Assembly: GCF_900198655.1 (NCBI RefSeq)
Contig: NZ_FZPO01000015.1
Span: 1-64,000 of the forward strand
Length of the DNA stretch: 64,000 bases
Direction: 5' to 3'
From: Helicobacter equorum
Lineage (GTDB): Bacteria > Campylobacterota > Campylobacteria > Campylobacterales > Helicobacteraceae
The position numbers were made by a program, and so were the translations under genes. Position 1 is the first letter of the stretch, and every line of letters begins with the position of its first letter. This document shows, in pieces, positions 28,095-38,495 of the stretch. The notes beneath the pieces were generated by a model that did not search any database, was not told where the DNA came from, and saw only the letters and a list, made by a program, of their open reading frames with translations.

Positions 28095-29179
28095 TGCAAA
28101 AACTCCTGTGTATTGTAGTATTTCTAAGCACATTTCTTAGCGCTCAAACTTATAAGATTCTGGGGCTTGTGCCATTTGGTGATTATAATCTTAAGATTAT
28201 TTTTGATCAGGATATTAGTGCTCTTAAGTTTGATGAAAAAAAACTCCAAGATGGGCGCATATTTGTGGATTTGGAATCTGTCCTTGTAGTACCAAAAAAG
28301 AGTTTTATCTTTAAAGATAATTCTATGATTAATGTCGCACAAAACACTCCTAGTGTTGTGCGCATTGTTATAAAACCTACAAGAACCTACACTATTGCTA
28401 AAGAAGCTCAAAATCTCTATATTCGTATGAGCAAATCTTTGTCACAAATACATACTACAACGACTACAATCTCCCCTGCCTCTGTTGCTCCCTCATCTTT
28501 TGTTGCTAAGAAAAAAATCGTCATAGATCCTGGACATGGGGGCAAGGATTGTGGAGCTATGGGTGTGGCTAAGGTATGCGAAAAGGTCATCGTGCTAGAA
28601 GTGGCAAAATACCTTCAAGCTGAGCTTAAAAAACGCGGATATATCACACATATGACCCGCGAGAGCGATCGATTTATTGATCTTATTGATCGCACAAAGT
28701 TTGCTAATGATAAAGGCGCGGATTTGTTTATTTCTATACACGCTAATTCTATCCCTGTAGGCAAAAAATCCCCAAGTGGCATAGAGACATATTTTTTATC
28801 AACAAATCGTAGCCAAAAAGCTCTCAAGGTTGCTGAAGCCGAAAATATAGGGGATATAGCAACAATGAATTATTTTTCCAAACAAACCTTTTTGCATACG
28901 ATTAATAATCATCGTCTTATTGCCTCTAGTAAACTTGCGATAGATATTCAAGCTGGAATGGTAGATTCTGTGCGGACAAAATATAAAAATATCGTTGATG
29001 GTGGTGTCAGAGATGGTCCATTTTGGGTTTTGGCTGGAGCACTTATGCCATCTGTGCTTATTGAAATAGGATATGTCTCACATGCAAATGAGGGCAGACT
29101 TTTGATAAATAAAGAATATCAAAAGCTTTTGGCTCTTGGCATTGCTGATGGTATCGAAGATTATTTAGAGAAAAACTAA
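28091..29179 (+). CDS. amiA: N-acetylmuramoyl-L-alanine amidase AmiA
   Basis: AmiA cuts the peptide from glycan strands during cell separation; in H. pylori it also governs the change to coccoid form. The 362 residues have a signal peptide (L-C-I-V-V-F-L-S-T-F-L-S-A), an AMIN-like beta domain, and an Amidase_3 catalytic domain from about 135 with zinc ligands in I-D-P-G-H-G-G, E in V-L-E-V, and S-I-H-A-N-S; the catalytic Glu is in V-L-I-E-I-G-Y. GTG at 28091 or ATG at 28094 may be the start; the latter overlaps the upstream stop by one base. Confidence 0.93.
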   Translation: MMQKLLCIVVFLSTFLSAQTYKILGLVPFGDYNLKIIFDQDISALKFDEKKLQDGRIFVDLESVLVVPKKSFIFKDNSMINVAQNTPSVVRIVIKPTRTYTIAKEAQNLYIRMSKSLSQIHTTTTTISPASVAPSSFVAKKKIVIDPGHGGKDCGAMGVAKVCEKVIVLEVAKYLQAELKKRGYITHMTRESDRFIDLIDRTKFANDKGADLFISIHANSIPVGKKSPSGIETYFLSTNRSQKALKVAEAENIGDIATMNYFSKQTFLHTINNHRLIASSKLAIDIQAGMVDSVRTKYKNIVDGGVRDGPFWVLAGALMPSVLIEIGYVSHANEGRLLINKEYQKLLALGIADGIEDYLEKN

Positions 29180-29191
29180 AAAGGAGAGGCT

Positions 29192-30049
29192 TTGAGAATT
29201 AGTAATAATCTTTTGGGTGCTATCATTTCTTGTGTGTTTTTTGCATTATTTTCTTGGATCGCGATACTTCTTATAAGTTCTAGATTCTTTGATACATTTT
29301 CATATATCTTTTTTGTTTTTATCCGTGATCAAGGCTTATTTTCATTTTTGACAAATACGATCTTGTTTTGTGGTGCACTCATAGCCTTGGGATTTTTAAT
29401 CGTCGCAAGTTGGTATAAAAAGCTCGATGTATGGCTTTATGCCTTTGCGCTTGGTATGTGTGTGGTATGTGTGTATATCGTAGCTTTTTGTGCAAGTATA
29501 GAGATGAAGCCTCACGAACTTACTGATTTATTGCTCATAGAATCTAGCATTGATCATCGCAGTATGATAGAAAGCCTTTGGGATTATAAGTTGCGTATTA
29601 TGCTAAGCCTTGTTGTGTATGTATTTTTTATCTTTATGCCTCTTATTTTTGGTATTTTGCACCTTGTACCAAATACCAAAACTTATACAGGTTGGCTACT
29701 TGATATTACGCAACCTTCATTCAATACTATAGTGATTGCTCTGTTTGCTTGCGCCTTTCAACCGTTTTATTTTAAACAAAATGCCTATGATTATATTGAT
29801 TTGGCGTTATTTGTGGCAGGTATCACACTTTTCTTTGTTGTATTGGTGCGTCAAAAACATACACTAAACTTTTATGGATATAGTAATCTTGCTATTTTAA
29901 TTTTTGGTGTAGTGCTTGTAGCTCTTTGCTCAAATATTCTTGCAAGCTCTGATCAATATTTTTCTGTGCGTTATACGTTGTATGCTTTTGTATTTATTGT
30001 GTGGTGCGTAGAATGTATGTATAATTACATAACTTATGATGAAGATTAA
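29192..30049 (+). CDS. Polytopic membrane protein of unknown function
   Basis: The 285 residues contain about eight hydrophobic segments (for example residues 8-28, 45-70, 80-104, 135-160, 180-195, 205-220, 230-250 and 258-278), so it is an inner-membrane protein. A charged loop near residues 105-132 carries several Asp and Glu. The TTG start has AAAAAGGAGAGG before it, 12 bases after amiA, so coexpression with the amidase is likely. I recall an integral membrane protein downstream of amiA in H. pylori too. No family motif is recognised. Confidence 0.75.
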   Translation: MRISNNLLGAIISCVFFALFSWIAILLISSRFFDTFSYIFFVFIRDQGLFSFLTNTILFCGALIALGFLIVASWYKKLDVWLYAFALGMCVVCVYIVAFCASIEMKPHELTDLLLIESSIDHRSMIESLWDYKLRIMLSLVVYVFFIFMPLIFGILHLVPNTKTYTGWLLDITQPSFNTIVIALFACAFQPFYFKQNAYDYIDLALFVAGITLFFVVLVRQKHTLNFYGYSNLAILIFGVVLVALCSNILASSDQYFSVRYTLYAFVFIVWCVECMYNYITYDED

Positions 30050-30110
30050 CCTCACTAAATTTGGTATTTTTTTTGCTTTTTATGTGGGATATTGTGTAAA
30101 GGAGTGGGCT

Positions 30111-31145
30111 ATGAAAAAAATGATTATATGCATTATGTGTGTTTTTGGTATTGCGTATGCAGAGCCAGAAAACTCTACAGATGCAACTATCAAGCAGGAA
30201 TCTTCCATTTCTAACAATGTAGCCCAAAATACAGATCTTATCAACACAGATTCTCAAAACACTGCAAGTATGCCCTATGATGATTTTGTTGCCACGATGC
30301 AAAATGCTAATGCGTCATTAAACTCTGCTATGGCATTTGCAAAAATGGGAGATTATGGCAAGGCTTTGGAGCTTTTTACACAGGCTTGTAGGGGTGGAAA
30401 TGCTGCTGGATGTTTTGGGAGTGGGCTTATTTATATGTATGGTATGACTACAGGAGTGCCCGAACCAGATACAGCTGTGAAGTTTTATGTTCAAGCATGT
30501 GCTGGTGGCGATAATGTAGCTTGTGCGAATCTCGCTCTTGCCTATGATAATGGCGAAGGAGTGAAGCAAGATAAGGCACAGGCTCATGAATTGTATGTAA
30601 TTGCTTGTGCGGGTGGAGATGGATTGGCTTGCACAAATTTGGGTTGGATGTATGCTAATGGTGTAGGGACTAACAAAGATTACGCTAAAGCTATGGAAGC
30701 ATATCGCGCAGCGTGCACTTTTGGAAATGATCTGGGTTGTTATAATCTTGGTTTGATGACAAATACGTATAATGTGTATGGTATGACAAAAGATGCGATG
30801 GGTATCGTTGAGATGAATTATGTGGCGTGTGAGCAGGGAGATATCGTAGCGTGTGGAAATCTAGGCTATCTGTATGCTACAGGTCAAGAAGGTGCGACAC
30901 AAAACTATTTTTACGCAGCTAAATATTTTACCACGGCGTGTGATGGTGGGCATATGCAAAGTTGTAATAATCTTGGAGTTTTGTATGATGGTGGTTTTGG
31001 TGTAAAGCAAAATAAAGCAAGAGCCATAGAGCTTTTTGGGCTTGCGTGTGAGTATGGGATACAAGGTGCTTGCACGAATTATTCACTTATGCTTGAGAAG
31101 GGCGGACTTAATAATGGAGGCATGAATAGTCTTTTTGGCATGTAA
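30111..31145 (+). CDS. Secreted Sel1-repeat protein, Hcp-like cysteine-rich family
   Basis: From the ATG at 30111 (AAGGAG upstream) the protein has a signal peptide ending A-Y-A-E, a polar Ser/Thr/Asn-rich segment, then about seven Sel1-like repeats of 36-40 residues with paired cysteines, such as A-C-A-G-G-D-N-V-A-C-A-N-L. This layout defines the Helicobacter cysteine-rich proteins (HcpA-E), secreted or periplasmic, disulfide-bonded and seen by the host immune system; some bind penicillin. An upstream ATG at 30036 would bury the signal peptide. The fourth and fifth repeats are longer and more divergent. Confidence 0.88.
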   Translation: MKKMIICIMCVFGIAYAEPENSTDATIKQESSISNNVAQNTDLINTDSQNTASMPYDDFVATMQNANASLNSAMAFAKMGDYGKALELFTQACRGGNAAGCFGSGLIYMYGMTTGVPEPDTAVKFYVQACAGGDNVACANLALAYDNGEGVKQDKAQAHELYVIACAGGDGLACTNLGWMYANGVGTNKDYAKAMEAYRAACTFGNDLGCYNLGLMTNTYNVYGMTKDAMGIVEMNYVACEQGDIVACGNLGYLYATGQEGATQNYFYAAKYFTTACDGGHMQSCNNLGVLYDGGFGVKQNKARAIELFGLACEYGIQGACTNYSLMLEKGGLNNGGMNSLFGM

Positions 31146-31218
31146 TAAAAAATCCCTAAGAGATTCTATGAAACATGGTGATTTTTGGGGTATTTTGGTA
31201 TCAAGATAAGGATAAGAT

Positions 31219-33006
31219 GTGTTACGTTTTTATACAATTATTAGGCATTATTCTCTCACAATTGCCATACTTGGTGTTATTTATGGCTTAGCTGTTAATG
31301 AGCAGTTGGGCAAACTTTGTGCAGGTGTCGCGATTTTGCTTTTTGGTATGCTTTTTTTAAGCGATGGTTTTAAGGTATTTTCTGGAGGTGTTTTGGAAAA
31401 AACCTTAACAAATTCAACCAAAACATCATTACGGAGTATCATTTTTGGCACGATTGTAACAACACTTATGCAGAGTTCTAGTCTTGTCTCTGTGCTTTCT
31501 ATATCATTTGTGAGCGCAGCACTTATTAGTTTAGTGCAAGGTATTGGTGTGATCTTTGGAGCGAATCTAGGCAATACTACAGGTTCGTGGTTGATTGCTG
31601 GGGCTTCTTCCATTAATATTTCTTCTTTGGCATTACCGCTTATTGTAGGTGGATTATTGTTTAATTTTCAAAAATCTAGTTCCTACAAAGGTGTAGGTAA
31701 AATCCTTGCTGGGCTCGGATTTTTCTTTCTTGGAGTCTTTTATATCAAGTTAGGTTTTGAGGGATTTAAAGATGTGGTGAATTTCTCTCAATATAAACTT
31801 GAGGGGTATAGAGCCATTGTAGGTTTTATTTTCATTGGCGCATTAATAACGGCAGTTATCCAAAGCTCACATGCTACACTTGCTATCATTATTACTGCCT
31901 ATACACAATCTCAAATTGGCTATACAGATGCACTTGCTGCTACACTTGGTACGAGCGTGGGTGGTGTGGTAACCGCGCTTGTGGCTTCTTTTAGCACCAA
32001 TATCAATGGCAAGAGATTGGCGGTAGCAAACTGCATATTTAACTTTGTTACAGTGTTGATTGTAGTAGTCTTTTTTTCTTATTTTGTGCAGATTAATAAT
32101 GCTATTTCAGATATTATTGGGTTGGAGACAGATTCTATTTTGCGTCTTGCAGTGTGGCACACACTTTTTAATTTCTTTGGGGTGGTGTTATTTATTATGT
32201 TTATTCCTCGCATTGCAGAATTTCTTACTACTTTGATTAAGGGACATGGCACGCAAGATACTACACCGCTTTTTATTAGTGATGCTTTATTGCCCTATAA
32301 AGACACAGCCATTTATGCATTAGAAAATGAGGTAAAACACCTCTATGATAATGCTTTTGCTATTATTGCGCACACCACAGGATTTTCACGCACCGATATC
32401 CGATCCGATATACCTATTAAAGAATTGCTTACAAAGCGTGAATGGTTTAGGCGTGAGTTTGATGTATCAGAATTTTATAACACACAGATAAAATCACTTT
32501 TTAATGCCATTATGGACTTTTCTACCAAGCTTCAAACATTTGTGCAAGATCCAGAATATATTAAACGCATTGTGGCGTTACAAATTGCTTCACGCAAGAT
32601 AGCTGAGGCAACAAAAAATATTAGTTTTTTGCAGAAAAATATGCGTAAAAATGCCCTGGGTTCAAATATAGCCCTACAAGAAGTATATGATGAAATACGA
32701 TTGGATTTAGCAAATCTCTTGCGTTTTATTGATTATATTAAGCATGCTCCCAAAGAAAAATTAAGTGATGTCAAAATAACACTAAAGCAACAAAAAAAGT
32801 TTTTTAAACGACAAGATAAGGAAGCATTTGTTGTGGTCCAGTCTCTTATTTATCAGAAATCCATTAACACCGCAGAGGGGACATCATTACTCAATGATTT
32901 GGCATTTAGTCATAGTGTAGCAAAAGAACTTATTGTGGCAGCAAATTATATTTATGGATTAAGCACAATTAGGACTATTAAAAAAATGCAACACTCTTTG
33001 CATTAA
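31219..33006 (+). CDS. Na/Pi cotransporter family protein with PhoU-like tail
   Basis: This is a 595-residue inner-membrane protein of the NptA/YjbB type. The two inverted halves carry the Q-S-S-S motif near residues 85-88 and Q-S-S-H-A-T near 215; each has four to five membrane segments. After about residue 345 comes a cytoplasmic all-helical PhoU-like domain with many Lys and Glu. Such proteins move phosphate, often outward, with sodium. The GTG start has AAGG about 8 bases upstream. The next gene also encodes a transporter but is 55 bases away. Confidence 0.88.
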   Translation: MLRFYTIIRHYSLTIAILGVIYGLAVNEQLGKLCAGVAILLFGMLFLSDGFKVFSGGVLEKTLTNSTKTSLRSIIFGTIVTTLMQSSSLVSVLSISFVSAALISLVQGIGVIFGANLGNTTGSWLIAGASSINISSLALPLIVGGLLFNFQKSSSYKGVGKILAGLGFFFLGVFYIKLGFEGFKDVVNFSQYKLEGYRAIVGFIFIGALITAVIQSSHATLAIIITAYTQSQIGYTDALAATLGTSVGGVVTALVASFSTNINGKRLAVANCIFNFVTVLIVVVFFSYFVQINNAISDIIGLETDSILRLAVWHTLFNFFGVVLFIMFIPRIAEFLTTLIKGHGTQDTTPLFISDALLPYKDTAIYALENEVKHLYDNAFAIIAHTTGFSRTDIRSDIPIKELLTKREWFRREFDVSEFYNTQIKSLFNAIMDFSTKLQTFVQDPEYIKRIVALQIASRKIAEATKNISFLQKNMRKNALGSNIALQEVYDEIRLDLANLLRFIDYIKHAPKEKLSDVKITLKQQKKFFKRQDKEAFVVVQSLIYQKSINTAEGTSLLNDLAFSHSVAKELIVAANYIYGLSTIRTIKKMQHSLH

Positions 33007-33061
33007 TTTTTAACAAAGGATTTATATACGACGGACATTTTATAATCTTATTAATGGTTTT

Positions 33062-34027
33062 GTGTTGACATTGCTTATTTCTTTGAGTAGTATGTATGTC
33101 GCTTCGTGTGAATTTATGGTGCATTATCATATTTCACCTTTGATTATTGGCGTGCTTTTGGGTATCCTCGCCTCATCTTTGTATCATCATTCCAAAAGCT
33201 CTTGTGACACAGGTGTAGTTTTTAGTGCCAAAAAGCTTTTACGCTTAGGGATTATCTTGTATGGATTCCGTGTGAGTTTTGATGGTATTATGAGTGTGGG
33301 ATTATCGGGAATGCTTATTGGTTTAAGTGTTGTGGTTGGAATCTTGGTAATTGGGACATTCATTGGTGTCAAGGTATTTAAGCTTGATAGGGAGCTTGCA
33401 CTTCTTGTGAGTGGAGGTAGTGCGATATGTGGTGCTGCTGCTGTCCTTGCTCTAGAATCTAGTATAAAGTCTCAACCCTATAAGGGCATTATCGCAGTAG
33501 GAAGTGTGGTAGTTTTTGGGCTTATTTTTATGTTTTTGTATCCTATTGTGTATGCGATTTCTACACTTGGACTTAGTGAGATTCAGTGGGGTGTATATGT
33601 TGGTGCGACATTGCATGAAGTAGCAAATGTTGTAGGTGCAGGGAGTGGAATCTCACCTGAGGCTGAAAAAATCGCTGTGATTATAAAGATGATACGCGTT
33701 CTTTTGCTCATACCTGTGCTTCTTGTATTGCCATTGTTATTTTCTACTACGCCAAGTGGATCAAAACGCAAATTAGATATTCCGTGGTTTGTCTTTGGCT
33801 TTTTAGGGGTAGTCACTATCAATTCTCTTTTTGTATTGCCACAATGGCTTGTTACTAGTGGTGAGTTAAGTTCTACATTTTTACTTGTAATGGCAATGAG
33901 CGCACTTGGCTTACAAATTGACTTTAAGAAATTTGTAGATTCTGGGGATAAGGCATTTGGTTTAGCCTTTGTATTGGCGATATTATTGATAGTTGGCGGT
34001 TATGCTTTGGTGTATTTTTGTGTTTAG
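33062..34027 (+). CDS. YeiH/UPF0324 family membrane protein (putative sulfate exporter family)
   Basis: The 321 residues form nine to ten membrane segments; I-S-P-L-I-I-G-V-L-L-G-I near residue 25, G-I-I-L-Y-G-F-R, the G-G-S-A-I-C-G-A-A-A motif near 117 and L-H-E-V-A-N-V-V-G-A-G near 181 are diagnostic. GTG at 33062 has no ribosome site; the frame is open back to 33014 and AAAGGA lies at 33015-33020, so a non-standard start (for example ATA at 33026) that adds 12 residues is possible. The stop codon overlaps that of convergent tolA. The transported substrate is not established for this protein. Confidence 0.87.
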   Translation: MLTLLISLSSMYVASCEFMVHYHISPLIIGVLLGILASSLYHHSKSSCDTGVVFSAKKLLRLGIILYGFRVSFDGIMSVGLSGMLIGLSVVVGILVIGTFIGVKVFKLDRELALLVSGGSAICGAAAVLALESSIKSQPYKGIIAVGSVVVFGLIFMFLYPIVYAISTLGLSEIQWGVYVGATLHEVANVVGAGSGISPEAEKIAVIIKMIRVLLLIPVLLVLPLLFSTTPSGSKRKLDIPWFVFGFLGVVTINSLFVLPQWLVTSGELSSTFLLVMAMSALGLQIDFKKFVDSGDKAFGLAFVLAILLIVGGYALVYFCV

Positions 34028-34728
34028 CGAGTTTTGCTTTTTAGGCTTCCAAAGCTTACACTAAAACTTTTTGATTGCTTTGGGGGAGGGAATGGATAAG
34101 TTTCTAACTCCCTAAGTGTAGCATCGAGTGCTTCATCAAATGCGCTATCAAGGGTATAGCGTTTGACCATGTAGTGCATTTTGCCTTGTTCACTAATTTC
34201 AAAGACCACAATACCCTCTAAGTCTAGTGTAAGGAAGCGTGAGCGTTTATCCCAATGCGCAAGTAAAATTTTGCTAATATTTGCAAACCATTCATCGTAT
34301 TTGCCATCATCTTGTTGTGTGCTTTCATTTTGGATGGTAATCGTAGTGTTAAGATCGTGGAGTCGTTGTTGTAAATCCTTGCTTTGTCGTGCAAGCTCGT
34401 TGAATTTTTTTGCATTTTGGGCGTGTTTTTCTCGGTCATCAGCTATTTCTTGTGATTTTGCAAAAGAGTTGGCATCAATTTGTGTAAACATATCTTTTAT
34501 CCCACTGCCTTCAAGTGGATTGGTAGTAGGAATTTTGGTTTCTTGTTTTGGCGTGAGATCAAGATATGCTTGTATATCAATGGTTTGGATTGTAATTGCA
34601 GATTCTTGAAGTGTTGTGTATTTGGTTGGTTGTGTATTAAAAGCTCCTACAAAAGATAGGAGCAGTAAGGCATATAGGCAAAATGCAATTATCCCACTTG
34701 CCACAAACATTATGATATTAAAACGCAT
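34024..34728 (-). CDS. tolA: TolA-like energy-transducing periplasmic protein
   Basis: One N-terminal membrane helix (residues about 7-29), a helical coiled-coil-like stretch with many Lys/Asp/Gln (residues about 85-140), then a small C-terminal domain of TolA/TonB type ending in a basic tail. It lies directly downstream of tolR and tolQ, so a role in the Tol-Pal system, which links inner and outer membrane during division, is likely. At 234 residues it is short for TolA. tolB and pal, which follow in H. pylori as I recall, are absent here. Confidence 0.8.
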   Translation of the reverse strand: MRFNIIMFVASGIIAFCLYALLLLSFVGAFNTQPTKYTTLQESAITIQTIDIQAYLDLTPKQETKIPTTNPLEGSGIKDMFTQIDANSFAKSQEIADDREKHAQNAKKFNELARQSKDLQQRLHDLNTTITIQNESTQQDDGKYDEWFANISKILLAHWDKRSRFLTLDLEGIVVFEISEQGKMHYMVKRYTLDSAFDEALDATLRELETYPFPPPKQSKSFSVSFGSLKSKTR

Positions 34729-35130
34729 TTAGGCACCTGTGATGAGCGAAACCTTTAGAAATCCAGATTCTTTGAGGGATTTTAGAACATAGATAACATC
34801 ATCATAAAGCAAAGATTTATCAGCGCGTATAAAAACAGGGATATTTTTGTCAAAATGTGCACTTTTTAACACAAAATTTTCTCCAAACGTTGCAAGATCA
34901 TAGACATCATCGCGAATATACACTTTTCTATCTACACTTACGCGTATTTCTAGGATAGAATCTTGAGTAAGTTTTTTGCTTTTTGATCCGCGAGGCAGGG
35001 TAATATCTTCTTGATAGGTAATGGTTGGTATGCCTATCATTAAGATAGCTAAAAGGACAAGCATCACATCAACAAGTGGCGTGATATTAAGCTCCGGTTT
35101 ATCCTCGAGATCGAGCTCTTCTTCTCTCAT
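34729..35130 (-). CDS. tolR: TolR/ExbD family biopolymer transport protein
   Basis: This 133-residue protein has a single membrane helix after an acidic N-terminus (P-L-V-D-V-M-L-V-L-L-A-I-L-M-I) containing the conserved Asp that carries protons with TolQ. The periplasmic domain follows, with F-I-R-A-D-K-S-L typical of the family. The gene overlaps tolQ by 4 bases and abuts tolA. ExbD of a TonB system is the alternative, but the tolA partner favours Tol. Confidence 0.88.
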   Translation of the reverse strand: MREEELDLEDKPELNITPLVDVMLVLLAILMIGIPTITYQEDITLPRGSKSKKLTQDSILEIRVSVDRKVYIRDDVYDLATFGENFVLKSAHFDKNIPVFIRADKSLLYDDVIYVLKSLKESGFLKVSLITGA

Positions 35131-35699
35131 AGATTACTTCTTTGGGAGCTTAGTATGAGATTGATTTGCATTTGGATACAAACCCCTATGTTATAGGATT
35201 TGCGTTTTAGGAGGAGATAAAATGAATACGCTGGAATAGCTGTCAAAATTCCACAAGCAGTAGCTACTAATGCTTTGGAAATTACGGGTGCTATGATATC
35301 AAAAGATACATTGCCCCCACCTAGGTGTGAAAAGGCTTCAAGAATCTCTACCACAGTGCCAAAAAGCCCTATAAAAGGTGCAGTAGATGAGACAATACTT
35401 AAAAACACGAGTCCTCTTGTTGCTTTTTGCAAAGCCTTAGTTTTCCAAACCTGCAAGAGATCTGAATCTACAGCATTGCGACTAAGTAACAAATCATTTA
35501 AAATGGCATTTTTTGGGAGACTAACAGGGCTTGCGGAAAGAAGTGCAACATTATGTTTTTCTCTAGAAAACCAATCACCAAGGGTAAGCGTCTTATAAAG
35601 ATAGATCCAAAGTGTTATCAGGAAATAAAAGCTAAGCCACCCAAACACTACAATCGTAACTGGATGACTTTGTGCGACAAAGACTAAAAAGGTATTCAT
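35127..35699 (-). CDS. tolQ: TolQ/ExbB family proton channel
   Basis: The 190 residues contain three membrane helices: near the N-terminus, then about 95-120 (S-S-T-A-P-F-I-G-L-F-G-T-V-V-E-I) and 135-160 (A-L-V-A-T-A-C-G-I-L-T-A-I-P-A). The A-P-x-x-G-L-x-G-T-V signature is diagnostic for ExbB/TolQ/MotA-type proton channels. It forms the motor with TolR. It starts 49 bases after atpC on the same strand, as in H. pylori. Confidence 0.88.
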   Translation of the reverse strand: MNTFLVFVAQSHPVTIVVFGWLSFYFLITLWIYLYKTLTLGDWFSREKHNVALLSASPVSLPKNAILNDLLLSRNAVDSDLLQVWKTKALQKATRGLVFLSIVSSTAPFIGLFGTVVEILEAFSHLGGGNVSFDIIAPVISKALVATACGILTAIPAYSFYLLLKRKSYNIGVCIQMQINLILSSQRSNL

Positions 35700-35748
35700 G
35701 TAAGTTCCACAAACTTGTTAGGTTTAATGCTAAAGAGCATTGATAAGT

Positions 35749-36141
35749 CTAAAATTTTGTGCGTGCAGCAGTCTCTATGCGAGAAACAACAGAAGAAATC
35801 GCAACGCGATCATCACTCGCTTCTTCTAGGAGTTTTCTAGCATTATCAATAGCTGTGGCTACTTGATCTTCATCGCTACCATTGATAGATACAGCACCAT
35901 CAGCTATTATATCAACTTTATGTGGTGAGACTTCGGCGTATCCCCAATTGATAGCTATGAGTTCCGAATCTCCATTAGATTTACAGATCTCGATAACACC
36001 AGTTTTAAGTGATGAAAGCAAGCTACAATGTCCCGGATATACTCCAAATTCTCCTTCACTACCAGGCATTACGACAGATTCTACAGATCCATCGTATATT
36101 TTGCCATAAGGGGTTACAATACTTAGCATTAAAGTTTCCAT
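35749..36141 (-). CDS. atpC: ATP synthase epsilon subunit
   Basis: Epsilon belongs to the F1 central stalk and can inhibit ATP hydrolysis. The 130 residues open with L-S-I-V-T-P-Y-G-K-I-Y-D-G and V-M-P-G-S-E-G-E-F-G-V-Y-P-G-H, both diagnostic, and end in the usual two-helix domain. It is last in the run atpF'-F-H-A-G-D-C, 9 bases after atpD. Confidence 0.96.
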   Translation of the reverse strand: METLMLSIVTPYGKIYDGSVESVVMPGSEGEFGVYPGHCSLLSSLKTGVIEICKSNGDSELIAINWGYAEVSPHKVDIIADGAVSINGSDEDQVATAIDNARKLLEEASDDRVAISSVVSRIETAARTKF

Positions 36142-36150
36142 AAAGCCTCC

Positions 36151-37566
<1,416 letters not shown>

Positions 37567-37572
37567 TTAAGT

Positions 37573-38475
37573 TTATTTCATTGCCTCAACGCCGGCATTA
37601 ATTTCAACAAGCTCGGTTGTAATAGATTCCTGACGTGCTTTGTTGTAAGCAATACTAAGGCTCTTTACCAAATCACCTGCATTGCTTGTAGCCGCATCCA
37701 TAGCCTGCACCCTTGCGCTATGCTCTGCTGCCAAAGAATCTATAAGCGCGTAATACATATTGTATTCCACATATTTTTGTGCGAGTTGATCAAGTAGTAT
37801 ATCTTCAGTTTCTTCAGATTCTATACTCATTACATCATACTCTTCAAGGGCTTTTTGTGTGTCTATATTGATTGTCAATGGAAGCAAAGCCTGTGTCTGT
37901 AACACTTGTGAAATCATGTTCTTAAATCCATTATGGACAATGATGATTTCATCGGTTAGACCATCAAAAAAGTCCTTTACAACATTTTGGATAAACTGCG
38001 CAGCCCCCTCATATGTTGGCATAGCACTTAATCCTACAACTTTATCAAGCACCTCGACATCATTAAAGGTAAAAAATGAAATTCCTTTTTTGCCAATGCC
38101 ACGTAAACGCACCTTGATATTTTGTTCTTTATAGTGCTTCATAAGGCGCATAACTTCTTTGATTGTTGCTTGATTGAAACCACCGCACAAGCCTTTATCG
38201 GCAGTAATAAAAACAATATCAACTTTTTTAATTTCTCTTGGCTTAGAACCTAAGAAATATTTACTATTGATATTTTCTATACCTTTGATAAGAATCTTGC
38301 GAACAATTTCATCAAACATCTCATTAAGTTTTTGTGCGTATGTCCTAGAACGTCTCGCCAACTCTTCTGTTTTTTTGAGCTTAGAAGTTGAAACAAGTTT
38401 CATAGCACGCGTCGTTTTTTGCGTGTTTTTGACGCTTGTAATCTTACGTCTAATGTCTTTAAGATTGCCGCCCAT
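37573..38475 (-). CDS. atpG: ATP synthase gamma subunit
   Basis: The rotating central shaft, 300 residues. The N-terminal helix reads [19 protein letters not shown] and the C-terminal helix has [11 protein letters not shown], both strongly conserved; [11 protein letters not shown] is the mid-protein signature. It sits 18 bases from atpD and 20 from atpA. Confidence 0.97.
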   Translation of the reverse strand: MGGNLKDIRRKITSVKNTQKTTRAMKLVSTSKLKKTEELARRSRTYAQKLNEMFDEIVRKILIKGIENINSKYFLGSKPREIKKVDIVFITADKGLCGGFNQATIKEVMRLMKHYKEQNIKVRLRGIGKKGISFFTFNDVEVLDKVVGLSAMPTYEGAAQFIQNVVKDFFDGLTDEIIIVHNGFKNMISQVLQTQALLPLTINIDTQKALEEYDVMSIESEETEDILLDQLAQKYVEYNMYYALIDSLAAEHSARVQAMDAATSNAGDLVKSLSIAYNKARQESITTELVEINAGVEAMK

Positions 38476-38495
38476 TAACCACTCCTTATGTTTGC

